Assembly (NCBI GenBank): GCA_003554665.1
Contig: PWGY01000003.1
Span: 1-9,924, forward strand
Reading direction: 5' to 3'
Length of the DNA: 9,924 nt
DNA from: Bacteroidales bacterium
GTDB lineage: Bacteria; Bacteroidota; Bacteroidia; Bacteroidales; UBA7960
The translations under genes and the position numbers were made by a program. Numbering within the stretch: position 1 is the first letter of the stretch; every line of letters begins with the position of its first letter. Below, one piece after another: positions 1 through 6,155 of this stretch. Under the pieces are notes generated by a model. That model was not told the DNA's origin and did no database searches. It saw nothing but the letters and a program-made list of their open reading frames with translations.

Positions 1-274
1 CCACAAAGGTATTCAGCAGGCCCTCAGGGCTGGCTTTTTCCATATGCCGGGCCGAGTGAGCAAGCACCTCATTCATTTCCGTTTCAAGCTCACTGCGGTA
101 GATACCGATGATTGAATCCACAACAGGATCTTTTTGTGGAGCAAGGTTGCTGTCCACAGCCAAAACAGTCCCGGAAATTTCCCCGGAAAATTCAGGAGAA
201 GACTGACAGCCCCACAACAGGCAGAGTAATAGAATACTGCTACCGATTGAAATAATTCGGTACTTTAACGTCAT
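1..274 (-). CDS. Lipoprotein, probable 5'-nucleotidase C-terminal-domain protein (partial, N-terminal 91 residues)
   Basis: The gene starts at an ATG read leftward from 274 and is cut by the left edge after 91 codons. An in-frame TAA lies a short way upstream, with no other ATG between. Residues 1-22 form a basic then hydrophobic signal segment, followed by a lipobox-like LWGC, so Cys23 is probably lipidated and the protein anchored to an envelope membrane. After a short linker come DSIIGIYRSELETEMNEV and later SPEGLLNTFV. These resemble the start of the UshA/5'-nucleotidase C-terminal domain, where a PES-x-LGN-x-x-AD motif follows a helix with ExxMNxxIG-like residues. Bacteroidota often encode this domain as a separate lipoprotein beside a metallophosphatase, which would lie outside the window. 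The family call rests on pattern memory over a short stretch. It probably has no link to the hydrogenase genes. Confidence 0.55.
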   Translation of the reverse strand, partial: MTLKYRIISIGSSILLLCLLWGCQSSPEFSGEISGTVLAVDSNLAPQKDPVVDSIIGIYRSELETEMNEVLAHSARHMEKASPEGLLNTFV

Positions 275-305
275 ATTTATAAGTTTCGAGGAAACGATTC
301 GTTAG

Positions 306-336
306 CAATATTAAGGTATATTCCCTTAAAAAACAA
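306..336 (-). promoter_or_regulatory. Candidate Bacteroidota-type promoter for the lipoprotein gene
   Basis: Read leftward, TTG (336-334) is followed after 20 bases by TAATATTG (313-306). This matches the TTTG-N19-21-TAnnTTTG pattern of the Bacteroidota primary sigma factor with one mismatch in the -7 box. Transcription would start near 300 and leave a leader of about 25 bases before the ATG at 274. The 275-388 gap otherwise holds only short palindromes. A single match in AT-rich DNA is weak evidence. Confidence 0.3.
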
Positions 337-388
337 CCACTGGTGATGGATTATTATTAATTGTATTTGGTCTTATTATGCATGGATC

Positions 389-1003
389 TTACAGGGAATA
401 AAGGAACTCCATTGTCACATTTCCCAACTTCCCGAACTGTGCTTCAATGCTCTTAGCCTCACTGAGCCGGACAGAAAAATCCAGGGTGCAGCTTAGCTGA
501 AAGTTATGATCGTGTTGCGGAAGATTGTGCTCCTTAAGTATGCGCATCACGTCATTCATGGCAGGGTAACCGAATGACAGGCGATAATAACTGCGGATGG
601 TTTTTTTCAGGATCTGGCCATTGTCAATGGCTTCTTTGGCAGCCCCCCTGTAAGCATCGATCAGCCCCCTTACGCCAAGTTTGGTTCCACCAAAATAACG
701 CACTACAATGATCAGAATATTTGTCAGTCCTGCGGACAGAATCTGTCCGTAAATTGGTTTCCCTGCGGTACCGGAGGGCTCTCCGTCGTCATTGATCCGG
801 TAATTTTCCTGTTGGTAACCAAGAACCCATGCATAACAGTGGTGTCGGGCATCGTGGTAGGTCTTTTTAGCTTCAGCCAAACGTTCTTTGGCTTCATTTT
901 CACTACCGACGGGCCAGGCAAGCGCGATAAACTTGCTTCCCCTGTCTTTGTACAACCCTTCTGACAGGGTTTTAATGGTTTTGTAAGAGTCCTGGTTTTG
1001 CAT
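389..1003 (-). CDS. yigZ: YigZ/IMPACT family protein (UPF0029)
   Basis: This 204-residue protein is the usual size for bacterial YigZ. The IMPACT (UPF0029) N-terminal domain spans about residues 17-125. It carries the family signature: DARHHCYAW near 51, then DDGEPSGTAGKPI (72-84), and VVRYFGGTKLGVRGL (100-114). The ferredoxin-like C-terminal domain (DUF1949 type) follows at roughly 140-195. Eukaryotic IMPACT modulates GCN2 signalling. The bacterial role is poorly defined, though nucleic-acid or ribosome binding has been suggested for the fold. The gene lies 12 bases after the ribD stop and is probably cotranscribed with it. It ends in TAA at 389-391, and no clear terminator follows. Family assignment is secure; function is not. 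Confidence 0.92.
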   Translation of the reverse strand: MQNQDSYKTIKTLSEGLYKDRGSKFIALAWPVGSENEAKERLAEAKKTYHDARHHCYAWVLGYQQENYRINDDGEPSGTAGKPIYGQILSAGLTNILIIVVRYFGGTKLGVRGLIDAYRGAAKEAIDNGQILKKTIRSYYRLSFGYPAMNDVMRILKEHNLPQHDHNFQLSCTLDFSVRLSEAKSIEAQFGKLGNVTMEFLYSL

Positions 1004-1015
1004 GCCCTCTGATGC

Positions 1016-2062
1016 TTATGGATTATAAATCAGGTGCAGGCTTTCCGTGGCAACTGGAATATAAGAAACGGTTCGTGATGGAGTGATCTCCGGTGCACGG
1101 ATGCCCTTGCCAAAAAACTGCTTTCCGGTAAAGACCCTGGCTTCGTCCCATTGTCCCTCATCAATAAAGGTTTGCAGTAACTGACGGCCGCCTTCCACCA
1201 GCAGGGACTGGATCCCCTTGTGATAAAGGAAATTCATGACCTGACCGGTAAGCTTTTCCAAAAAATTGATTTTGACATACTGTAAATTACCTTCCCGCTC
1301 TTCTTTTACTTCATTAAAAATGACGGTGGGTTGACTTTGATCCATCAGGTGCAGTGTATGGGGTAACTTCAGGGATCTGTCTGTGACCAGACGAAGGGGA
1401 GAGGGGCCGTGCCAGTCACGCACATTCAGCATGGGATCATCTTTCAATGCTGTTTGTGTGCCGACCATAATGGAGCCTTCTTCGGTGCGCCATTTGTGAA
1501 CCAGCATACGAAGCTTCTCACTGGTAATCCAGGTTGGACGGTTTACAGAACCCGGGGTTCTTTCCGTATCGATGTACCCATCTGCCGTTTCTGCCCATTT
1601 CAGAATCACATAAGGCCGTTTTTTTTCGTAGAAGGTGAAAAACCGTTTGTTGAGGATCCTGCAGTTGTCTTTCAGCACCCCCACTTTGACATCGCATCCG
1701 TTACTGCGCAGCCTGGCAATTCCTTTACCGGCCACTTCATCAAAAGGGTCGGTCGTTCCGATCACCACCTGTGGGATGCCGGATTGCAGAATCAGGTCGG
1801 TACAGGGGGGGGTTTTACCATGATGACAGCATGGTTCAAGATTGACATACAAGGTGGAATTTTTCAGCAGTTCTTTGTTTTTGACCGATGCAATGGCCCG
1901 GACCTCGGCATGATGGTCGCCATGCCTGTGATGATACCCTTCACCGATGATCCGGTTTTTGTTAACAATGACTGATCCCACCAGGGGGTTGGGCGCTGTT
2001 TTCCCAAGACCGGTCCTTGCCAGCTCTATGCATCGCTGCATATATATTGAATCATATTCCAT
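1016..2062 (-). CDS. ribD: Bifunctional riboflavin biosynthesis deaminase/reductase RibD
   Basis: RibD catalyses two consecutive steps of riboflavin synthesis in the cytoplasm: deamination of the diaminopyrimidine product of GTP cyclohydrolase II, then NADPH-dependent reduction of the ribosyl side chain. The N-terminal cytidine-deaminase-like domain (about 1-145) shows APNPLVGSVIV, the zinc/catalytic HAE (His51, Glu53) and EPCCHHGKTPPC with zinc ligands Cys78 and Cys87. The reductase domain (about 150-348) shows LKWAETADGYI, GTQTALKDDPMLNVR and VEGGRQL. I start it at the ATG at 2062 (348 residues). The longer frame begins with TTG at 2089 and adds nine residues not expected before the family's usual N-terminus. 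The gene follows the SpoIIE-type phosphatase by 49 bases, on the same strand. Its product feeds FMN synthesis, which HydB needs, although the adjacency could be incidental. Confidence 0.95.
   Translation of the reverse strand: MEYDSIYMQRCIELARTGLGKTAPNPLVGSVIVNKNRIIGEGYHHRHGDHHAEVRAIASVKNKELLKNSTLYVNLEPCCHHGKTPPCTDLILQSGIPQVVIGTTDPFDEVAGKGIARLRSNGCDVKVGVLKDNCRILNKRFFTFYEKKRPYVILKWAETADGYIDTERTPGSVNRPTWITSEKLRMLVHKWRTEEGSIMVGTQTALKDDPMLNVRDWHGPSPLRLVTDRSLKLPHTLHLMDQSQPTVIFNEVKEEREGNLQYVKINFLEKLTGQVMNFLYHKGIQSLLVEGGRQLLQTFIDEGQWDEARVFTGKQFFGKGIRAPEITPSRTVSYIPVATESLHLIYNP
1805..1812. repeat. Eight-base G/C homopolymer inside ribD
   Basis: A run of eight G on the + strand (eight C in the coding sense) encodes part of Thr84-Pro85-Pro86 in the zinc motif of RibD. 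It is a possible slippage site. The reading frame is intact here. Confidence 0.6.
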
Positions 2063-2086
2063 AGCCGGGAAAGCTTCGTTGTAAAG

Positions 2087-2094
2087 CAAAGATA
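2087..2094 (-). promoter_or_regulatory. Candidate internal promoter -7 box for ribD-yigZ
   Basis: Read leftward this is TATCTTTG, a full match to the Bacteroidota -7 consensus TAnnTTTG and the same octamer as the candidate box upstream of hydC. The -33 region is poor: CTG at 2115-2113, 18 bases away, instead of TTTG. Transcription would begin near 2082, about 20 bases before the ribD ATG. It could let ribD-yigZ be expressed independently of the hydrogenase-associated genes. Confidence 0.33.
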
Positions 2095-2111
2095 CTGTTT
2101 TGGGATAACTG

Positions 2112-3296
2112 TCAGATGTATCTCAGGCTAACTTCTTTCAGGAATTTTTCCTCAAGAATGCGGGCAATTTTTTTAATGACTGACCGCCTGATCTCCAGTT
2201 CAACCGGAAGGTTGGGATCCTGATGGGCCACATTGATTGCAGTACCGGCAAGCATGTGAATTTCGTCACTTTCCAGGATCTCCCTGACAATTTTATCTGC
2301 CGGGCCCTTTCCCAGTTCAGTCCGGGGGGTGTAGTTTTCAAGGATGCCCGCGGTTTTGCTCAGGGTGAGGATCCCTTCTGTAACCAGGTCAATACCCTCC
2401 ATATAAGAGATGGGGGGCAGGTCAGGATCATCAAACTCCAGGGTGTCTTCTATGGGTATGCTGAGCTCCCTCGACACAATATCTGCTGTTGTTCCGCCGC
2501 AAATGATCTTTTTACCGTTGAACTTTTCGACAACTCTGGCCAGTTCCGTGTCTTTTTTCTTTTCGAAAGGAGGGCCCGAAGACAATAAAAGGCGACGCGG
2601 CTCGCGACAGTAAACCACCACAACACTACTGTCGTCTTTGGCCTGATAACCGTCATTTGCGTGCGCCCTGTTGGTAATTACAGAGGCGAGTTTTACAGCA
2701 GAAATATCGGGTTGTTCATTGATCTGGTCGTAAACGGCCTGTTCCACGTTTTCCTGTCCCCATCCCAGAAGATACTTTCCCCTGCCAAGGCCTGACTGGG
2801 TGATGCCATCGCTCATCAGCAATATCCGGTCTTCCTTCCGGGCTTTGAAAGTACAGGCTCTGATCTCTTTATCTTTGTGCTGCTGGTCTTCCAGTGTGAT
2901 GTTTTGCCATTCCGGATAAAAATGCTCCTTATCGCGCATAATGATGGTTTCCGGGTTGTCGTAATTCAGTATGGTGGTTTGTCCGTCTTCTTCAATATCC
3001 ACAATGGTAAAGGTCGCATAACTGATTTTGCGCTCACTGCACACAGGGAGGGTGTTCATGATTATTTCCGCGATCTTGTGTGCGTCTTTGTGTTCTTTGG
3101 TGAAGTTCAATGCCATGGTGGCAGTCAGGGTAGCCAGCAGATTGGCTTTTACACCGTGGCCCATCCCGTCTGAAAGTACAATGACCGTACGCCCTTCCTC
3201 TTTAATCTTTTCAGAGAGAAAGGTGTCGCCGCAAATCCTTTCTCCAACATGGTTTCTCTGGGCAGAACCCACTTCTATGTAAAACCTGTCTGTCAT
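2112..3296 (-). CDS. SpoIIE-type PP2C serine/threonine phosphatase with extra C-terminal domain
   Basis: This 394-residue cytoplasmic protein has no signal or membrane segment. Residues 1-230 form a PPM/PP2C SpoIIE-like phosphatase domain. The metal-binding acidic residues are visible: GDT at 23-25 (Asp24), SDGMGHG at 42-48 (Asp43), MSDGITQ at 161-167 (Asp163) and KDDSSVVVV at 220-228 (Asp221/222). Such enzymes usually dephosphorylate anti-sigma-factor antagonists or similar phosphoproteins. Residues 233-394 are a second region, with IICGGTTADIVSREL (265-279) and a helical C-terminus, which I cannot assign to a known domain. The gene starts 23 bases after the stop of the hydrogenase-like PAS protein. 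As far as I recall, SpoIIE-type phosphatases recur beside hydABC in Thermotoga and Clostridia. That suggests the phosphatase is the output of the sensor, but no substrate gene is visible here. Confidence 0.85.
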   Translation of the reverse strand: MTDRFYIEVGSAQRNHVGERICGDTFLSEKIKEEGRTVIVLSDGMGHGVKANLLATLTATMALNFTKEHKDAHKIAEIIMNTLPVCSERKISYATFTIVDIEEDGQTTILNYDNPETIIMRDKEHFYPEWQNITLEDQQHKDKEIRACTFKARKEDRILLMSDGITQSGLGRGKYLLGWGQENVEQAVYDQINEQPDISAVKLASVITNRAHANDGYQAKDDSSVVVVYCREPRRLLLSSGPPFEKKKDTELARVVEKFNGKKIICGGTTADIVSRELSIPIEDTLEFDDPDLPPISYMEGIDLVTEGILTLSKTAGILENYTPRTELGKGPADKIVREILESDEIHMLAGTAINVAHQDPNLPVELEIRRSVIKKIARILEEKFLKEVSLRYI

Positions 3297-3319
3297 CTGT
3301 TTTTCAGGGGATGAAACAA

Positions 3320-5173
3320 TTATTCTTTTTTGGTTTTCCTGAATGTTTCAATGATTGAATTCAGCATTTTTTCTGTGGTACTTGCTCCCTCGCCGAGAGA
3401 GAAGGCAATTTGCTGCACCATTTTCAGGTTTTCATCAATCACTTCACTAACCCGGTTGATGATCTCTTCCTGTCGGACCTCTGCCACATACATATCACGG
3501 AATACGGCTCCGACTACTTTATTGGGCTTCAGGGAATAGATGCTGATATTCAGCAACCTCTCATCGTGAAACACGTCTTTTCCCACGATATTTTCATCGT
3601 TTTCCAACACATAATCAAACAAATGATAAATGTTATAGGGTAGCAGGGTTTTCAGGTCTGCACCCGATAAGCCCGGAATCACTTCATTGATCATCTGGGC
3701 ATCTTCTCCAAGTACCTTGATGAAACTCTGATTTGATTCGATCACCTTCAGCTTGTCATCCACAATCACCGCAGCCGATGGCAGGTTCTGCATCAGGGCC
3801 GAGGTTGTATCTGAACGCTGCCGGATTTTTTGATTCTCTTCCTGAAGGTTCTTTTCGGTTTCAAGCAGGTTTTCTTGTTTCTTTTTCAGCTTTTCATTGT
3901 TGGTCTTCAGGGTTTTAATGTATTCCTGTTTTTTCTTCAGGGAATAATTCAGGCAGGTTTCAGGCCCTGAGAGCCCCTGGCTGATGGATGCCGCAAAATC
4001 TTTGCAACTTCTGAATCCGCAGGCGCTGCAGGAAATATTTTCTTCCATGCTTTTTCCAAGGCTTTTCAGGATCTCCTCCAATTGATCCTGGCCGGGTTCA
4101 GGCAATCGCTGGTCATCCTTGCTGAAGCTTCTGTCAAGATCCAGTTCCTTAAAACGGTCCATTGCTTCGTTCCATTTTCTGTTGTCGAAATCCTTCAGCC
4201 GTTTGTGTACATAGTCCACAACCATTGTCCTGCGAAGATATTTATTGGATCGGTCAGTGGTTCCCGGCCCCATGAGGCATCCGGCATGATAAAAAATATT
4301 GAAGTTCTTTTTCAGAGATTCGGGATGATCATTGAACTCATCCACCACATCCAGCATATTGGTCTTTTCCTCTACCGTTACCACAGACCCCGAAAGGGGC
4401 GATGTCTCCAGCCCGGCTGCATGTATAATGCCCTGGCTCATGGGATAAAGAGATCCGAGATTGCCGATGGGTTTGTCAAAATCGGAGTATTCTACCTTGG
4501 CTTCTTTAATTTTGTATTTTTCAAATAATTCCCGCAGTTCCCTGAAGGTAAGCACTGCATTGACCTGCCCGTCTCCCTTGTGAAGACGGGCTTCATGTTT
4601 GGCCGATAAACAGGGGCCGATAAACACCACCTTCAGTTTTTCCCCGAAGGTTTTTCTGACCACCTTTGCGGTGGCTGTCATCGGGGTGACAATGGGAGCC
4701 AGGTTATCGGTAAGTTCCGGAACAAACTTTTCCACGTATGAAACCAGTGAAGGGCAATTGGCAAGCAAATAATACTTCCCTTTGAAATCTGACAAGAGCT
4801 CCCTGTATTCCCTGGCCACCAGATCCACTCCGAAAGATACTTCATTGACATAGTCAAACCCCAGGGTGCGGATCATCTCCACAAATTTGCGGTAGTCGGT
4901 AATGTCAGGAAACTCTCCGCTGATGGTCGGATCCACAATGGCAGCCACTTTATCACCTGAATCAAGGAGTTCAATCGTGGTATCGACTTCACTGTAGTGG
5001 GAAACTGCGTTGACTGCACATACTGACAAACAACTGCCGCAACCGATGCATCGATCGTGGTTTACAACCGGCATGCCGTTCTGGCTTCGGGCGGTAATTG
5101 CTTTGACCGGACAGGCCCTGATGCAGGCATATGACTTTGTACAGCGTTTATGATCTATCTGAATGATTTTCAT
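3320..5173 (-). CDS. HydS-like sensory [FeFe]-hydrogenase-like protein with ferredoxin, 4Fe-4S and PAS domains
   Basis: This 617-residue soluble protein is a probable redox or H2 sensor. Residues 1-60 are a two-cluster ferredoxin. The second motif is complete (Cys42, 45, 48, 52); the first has Cys11, 17 and 21 but Ser14 where the second Cys is expected. Residues about 75-330 resemble the hydrogenase large-subunit domain with degenerate motifs: L1 NCPSLV (Cys140), L2 GPCLSAKHE (Cys188) and L3 AGCLMGPG (Cys299). The first L3 cysteine is replaced by Tyr295 and the proton-relay cysteine by Asn139. A [4Fe-4S] domain follows (Cys382, 385, 390, 407), then a likely coiled coil (411-455), a PAS domain (about 458-565) and a helical tail to 617. 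There is no kinase, cyclase or DNA-binding domain, so output must pass to a partner, perhaps the phosphatase encoded next. H2-evolving activity is unlikely. Confidence 0.85.
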   Translation of the reverse strand: MKIIQIDHKRCTKSYACIRACPVKAITARSQNGMPVVNHDRCIGCGSCLSVCAVNAVSHYSEVDTTIELLDSGDKVAAIVDPTISGEFPDITDYRKFVEMIRTLGFDYVNEVSFGVDLVAREYRELLSDFKGKYYLLANCPSLVSYVEKFVPELTDNLAPIVTPMTATAKVVRKTFGEKLKVVFIGPCLSAKHEARLHKGDGQVNAVLTFRELRELFEKYKIKEAKVEYSDFDKPIGNLGSLYPMSQGIIHAAGLETSPLSGSVVTVEEKTNMLDVVDEFNDHPESLKKNFNIFYHAGCLMGPGTTDRSNKYLRRTMVVDYVHKRLKDFDNRKWNEAMDRFKELDLDRSFSKDDQRLPEPGQDQLEEILKSLGKSMEENISCSACGFRSCKDFAASISQGLSGPETCLNYSLKKKQEYIKTLKTNNEKLKKKQENLLETEKNLQEENQKIRQRSDTTSALMQNLPSAAVIVDDKLKVIESNQSFIKVLGEDAQMINEVIPGLSGADLKTLLPYNIYHLFDYVLENDENIVGKDVFHDERLLNISIYSLKPNKVVGAVFRDMYVAEVRQEEIINRVSEVIDENLKMVQQIAFSLGEGASTTEKMLNSIIETFRKTKKE

Positions 5174-5188
5174 GTCTGTCCGCTTTGG

Positions 5189-5452
5189 TTACTCCACGGG
5201 ATTGTTGAAATAGCGATCAAGCAAGTCAGTTACCTGGTCAGAACTGACCCGGGTATGTTTGTCAGACCCGATGATGATCACCGGGCCGTTTTCACATTCT
5301 CCGAAACAGTGTGATCCCCGGAAAACTACCTGGTCCGCGAGTTCCTTTTCTTTGAGGTATTGTTTGACGAGTCCGAGGGTTTTCTTGTTGCCTCTGGAGA
5401 AACAGCTGCTTCCCATGCAAATGATGATCTCTTCAGGGATTTCCCGACCCAT
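5189..5452 (-). CDS. Thioredoxin-like [2Fe-2S] ferredoxin
   Basis: This 87-residue protein has the thioredoxin-like [2Fe-2S] ferredoxin fold seen in NuoE and HydC C-terminal domains. Four probable cluster ligands appear as CMGSSC (Cys12, Cys17) and CFGEC (Cys49, Cys53), the normal Cx4C...Cx3C arrangement, followed by GPVIIIG and a C-terminal helix. Similar small ferredoxins are associated with hydABC loci, for instance TM1420 of Thermotoga maritima as I remember it. It is the first gene of the leftward unit and ends 15 bases before the hydrogenase-like sensor gene. It may pass electrons between the hydrogenase and that sensor, or act as a redox partner. This role is inferred from position only. 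The ATG at 5452 follows the candidate promoter closely and has no Shine-Dalgarno sequence. Confidence 0.88.
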   Translation of the reverse strand: MGREIPEEIIICMGSSCFSRGNKKTLGLVKQYLKEKELADQVVFRGSHCFGECENGPVIIIGSDKHTRVSSDQVTDLLDRYFNNPVE

Positions 5453-5490
5453 AGTCTGATCGTTTTCTGTGATACAAAATTGCTGAATAA

Positions 5491-5522
5491 CAAAAATACG
5501 GAAACCTTTTCAGATATACAGT
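5491..5522 (-). promoter_or_regulatory. Candidate promoter for the leftward ferredoxin-sensor-phosphatase unit
   Basis: Read leftward, TATTTTTG at 5498-5491 matches the Bacteroidota -7 consensus TAnnTTTG exactly. The -33 position, 20 bases away, reads ACTG (5522-5519) instead of TTTG. Transcription would begin near 5486 with a leader of about 34 bases. The -33 area overlaps a Rex-like operator candidate, so a bound repressor would block this promoter. Confidence 0.4.
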
Positions 5523-5536
5523 TAATTCCTTCACAA
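5519..5536. promoter_or_regulatory. Rex-like operator candidate (left)
   Basis: The 18-mer cagttaattccttcacaa contains a perfect right half-site TTCACAA and a left half matching TTGTTAA at five of seven positions, with the standard 4-base spacer. Rex is an NADH/NAD+-sensing repressor that often controls fermentative and hydrogenase genes. The site lies over the -33 region of the leftward promoter candidate. No rex gene is in the window. Confidence 0.3.
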
Positions 5537-5572
5537 CTTATTGAATAAATCCCTGTCTTACATTTTTTTGAT

Positions 5573-5580
5573 TATCTTTG
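5573..5580 (+). promoter_or_regulatory. Candidate -7 box for hydCBA
   Basis: TATCTTTG matches the Bacteroidota TAnnTTTG box exactly. The -33 region around 5550-5555 has no good TTTG (only CTG at 5553-5555), so this is half a promoter. Transcription would begin near 5586 and give a leader of roughly 95 bases before the hydC ATG, in AT-rich sequence with no strong stem-loop that I can see. Confidence 0.35.
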
Positions 5581-5653
5581 TTATGGGAGATTTTTGGCAA
5601 AATAACCCCTGCATATGATTATATTTTATACTTTTAACCTGTTTGTTCAAGGG

Positions 5654-5671
5654 TTGTGAATAAAATATCAA
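5654..5671. promoter_or_regulatory. Rex-like operator candidate (right), just upstream of hydC
   Basis: TTGTGAA at 5654-5660 is a perfect Rex left half-site. After the 4-base spacer TAAA, the right half ATATCAA matches TTCACAA at four of seven positions. The site ends ten bases before the hydC ATG, inside the expected leader. Its ATCAA could instead be half of an FNR/CRP-type site. Weak taken alone; it gains some interest from the matching TTCACAA 117 bases to the left. Confidence 0.25.
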
Positions 5672-5681
5672 CATTGACTTT

Positions 5682-6155
5682 ATGGAAGAAGACCTGGGGC
5701 ATTTTTTTGAACAGTTTCCAAACAAAAAACGGGAAGATCTCATCCCCCTTTTACAGGCCATTCAGGATGAGGAGGGATATCTTTCCGAAAAGATTATTTC
5801 CGCAGTAGGTCGCTACCTTGATATCAGTACCAACAAGATTTACGGGGTAGCCACTTTTTATGACAACTTTCGTTTCACCCCGGCCGGCAGGTATCATTTT
5901 CGTGTTTGTCACGGTTCTGCCTGCCATGTGGCAGGTACCGGCATGCTGATCAGGGAGCTGGAAAAGCAGTTGAAGGTGAAAGACGGAGAAACCGACAAGG
6001 AAGGCTTATTCAGTCTGGAACTTGTCAGCTGTATCGGAGCCTGCGGGCTGGCCCCTGTGATCGAAGTCAATGATCAATACTATACCAATGTGACCCTGGA
6101 TTCTCTGAAAGTGCTCATTGAATCGTTCAGGGAAAAAGAAAATTCCGCCATATGA
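5682..6155 (+). CDS. hydC: Hydrogenase subunit HydC, NuoE-like [2Fe-2S] protein
   Basis: This 157-residue protein is the normal size for HydC/NuoE. An N-terminal helical part (about 1-65, including the family-typical IYGVATFYDNF at 53-63) precedes a thioredoxin-like fold. Its [2Fe-2S] ligands are Cys76 and Cys81 (CHGSAC) and Cys117 and Cys121 (CIGAC), followed by GLAPVIEV. In trimeric HydABC enzymes HydC packs on HydB and carries an electron-transfer cluster next to the flavin site. It is the first rightward gene, and its stop overlaps the hydB start as ATGA, which implies translational coupling. No Shine-Dalgarno sequence precedes the ATG. The HydC call over NuoE rests on the adjacent hydB and hydA. 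Confidence 0.93.
   Translation: MEEDLGHFFEQFPNKKREDLIPLLQAIQDEEGYLSEKIISAVGRYLDISTNKIYGVATFYDNFRFTPAGRYHFRVCHGSACHVAGTGMLIRELEKQLKVKDGETDKEGLFSLELVSCIGACGLAPVIEVNDQYYTNVTLDSLKVLIESFREKENSAI

Noticed and set aside
283..303. Short palindromes GTTTC-GAG-GAAAC and AACGA-T-TCGTT before the lipoprotein gene
   Set aside because: Stems are only five pairs and overlap each other. There is no T-run for a terminator and no match to a known operator.
1409..1975. 188-codon open frame on the + strand opposite ribD
   Set aside because: It is antisense to a well-conserved gene, shows no recognisable domain and has no supporting neighbours.
2063..2089. TTG start for RibD giving nine extra residues
   Set aside because: The ATG at 2062 gives the usual RibD N-terminus, and the TTG overlaps a promoter-like box.
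3320..5173. Calling the 617-residue protein a catalytic hydrogenase
   Set aside because: One H-cluster cysteine and the proton-relay cysteine are missing, and the PAS and coiled-coil regions point to sensing.
5538..5548. Inverted repeat TTATT-G-AATAA between the divergent genes
   Set aside because: It is short and AT-only in sequence of the same composition, so it is expected by chance.
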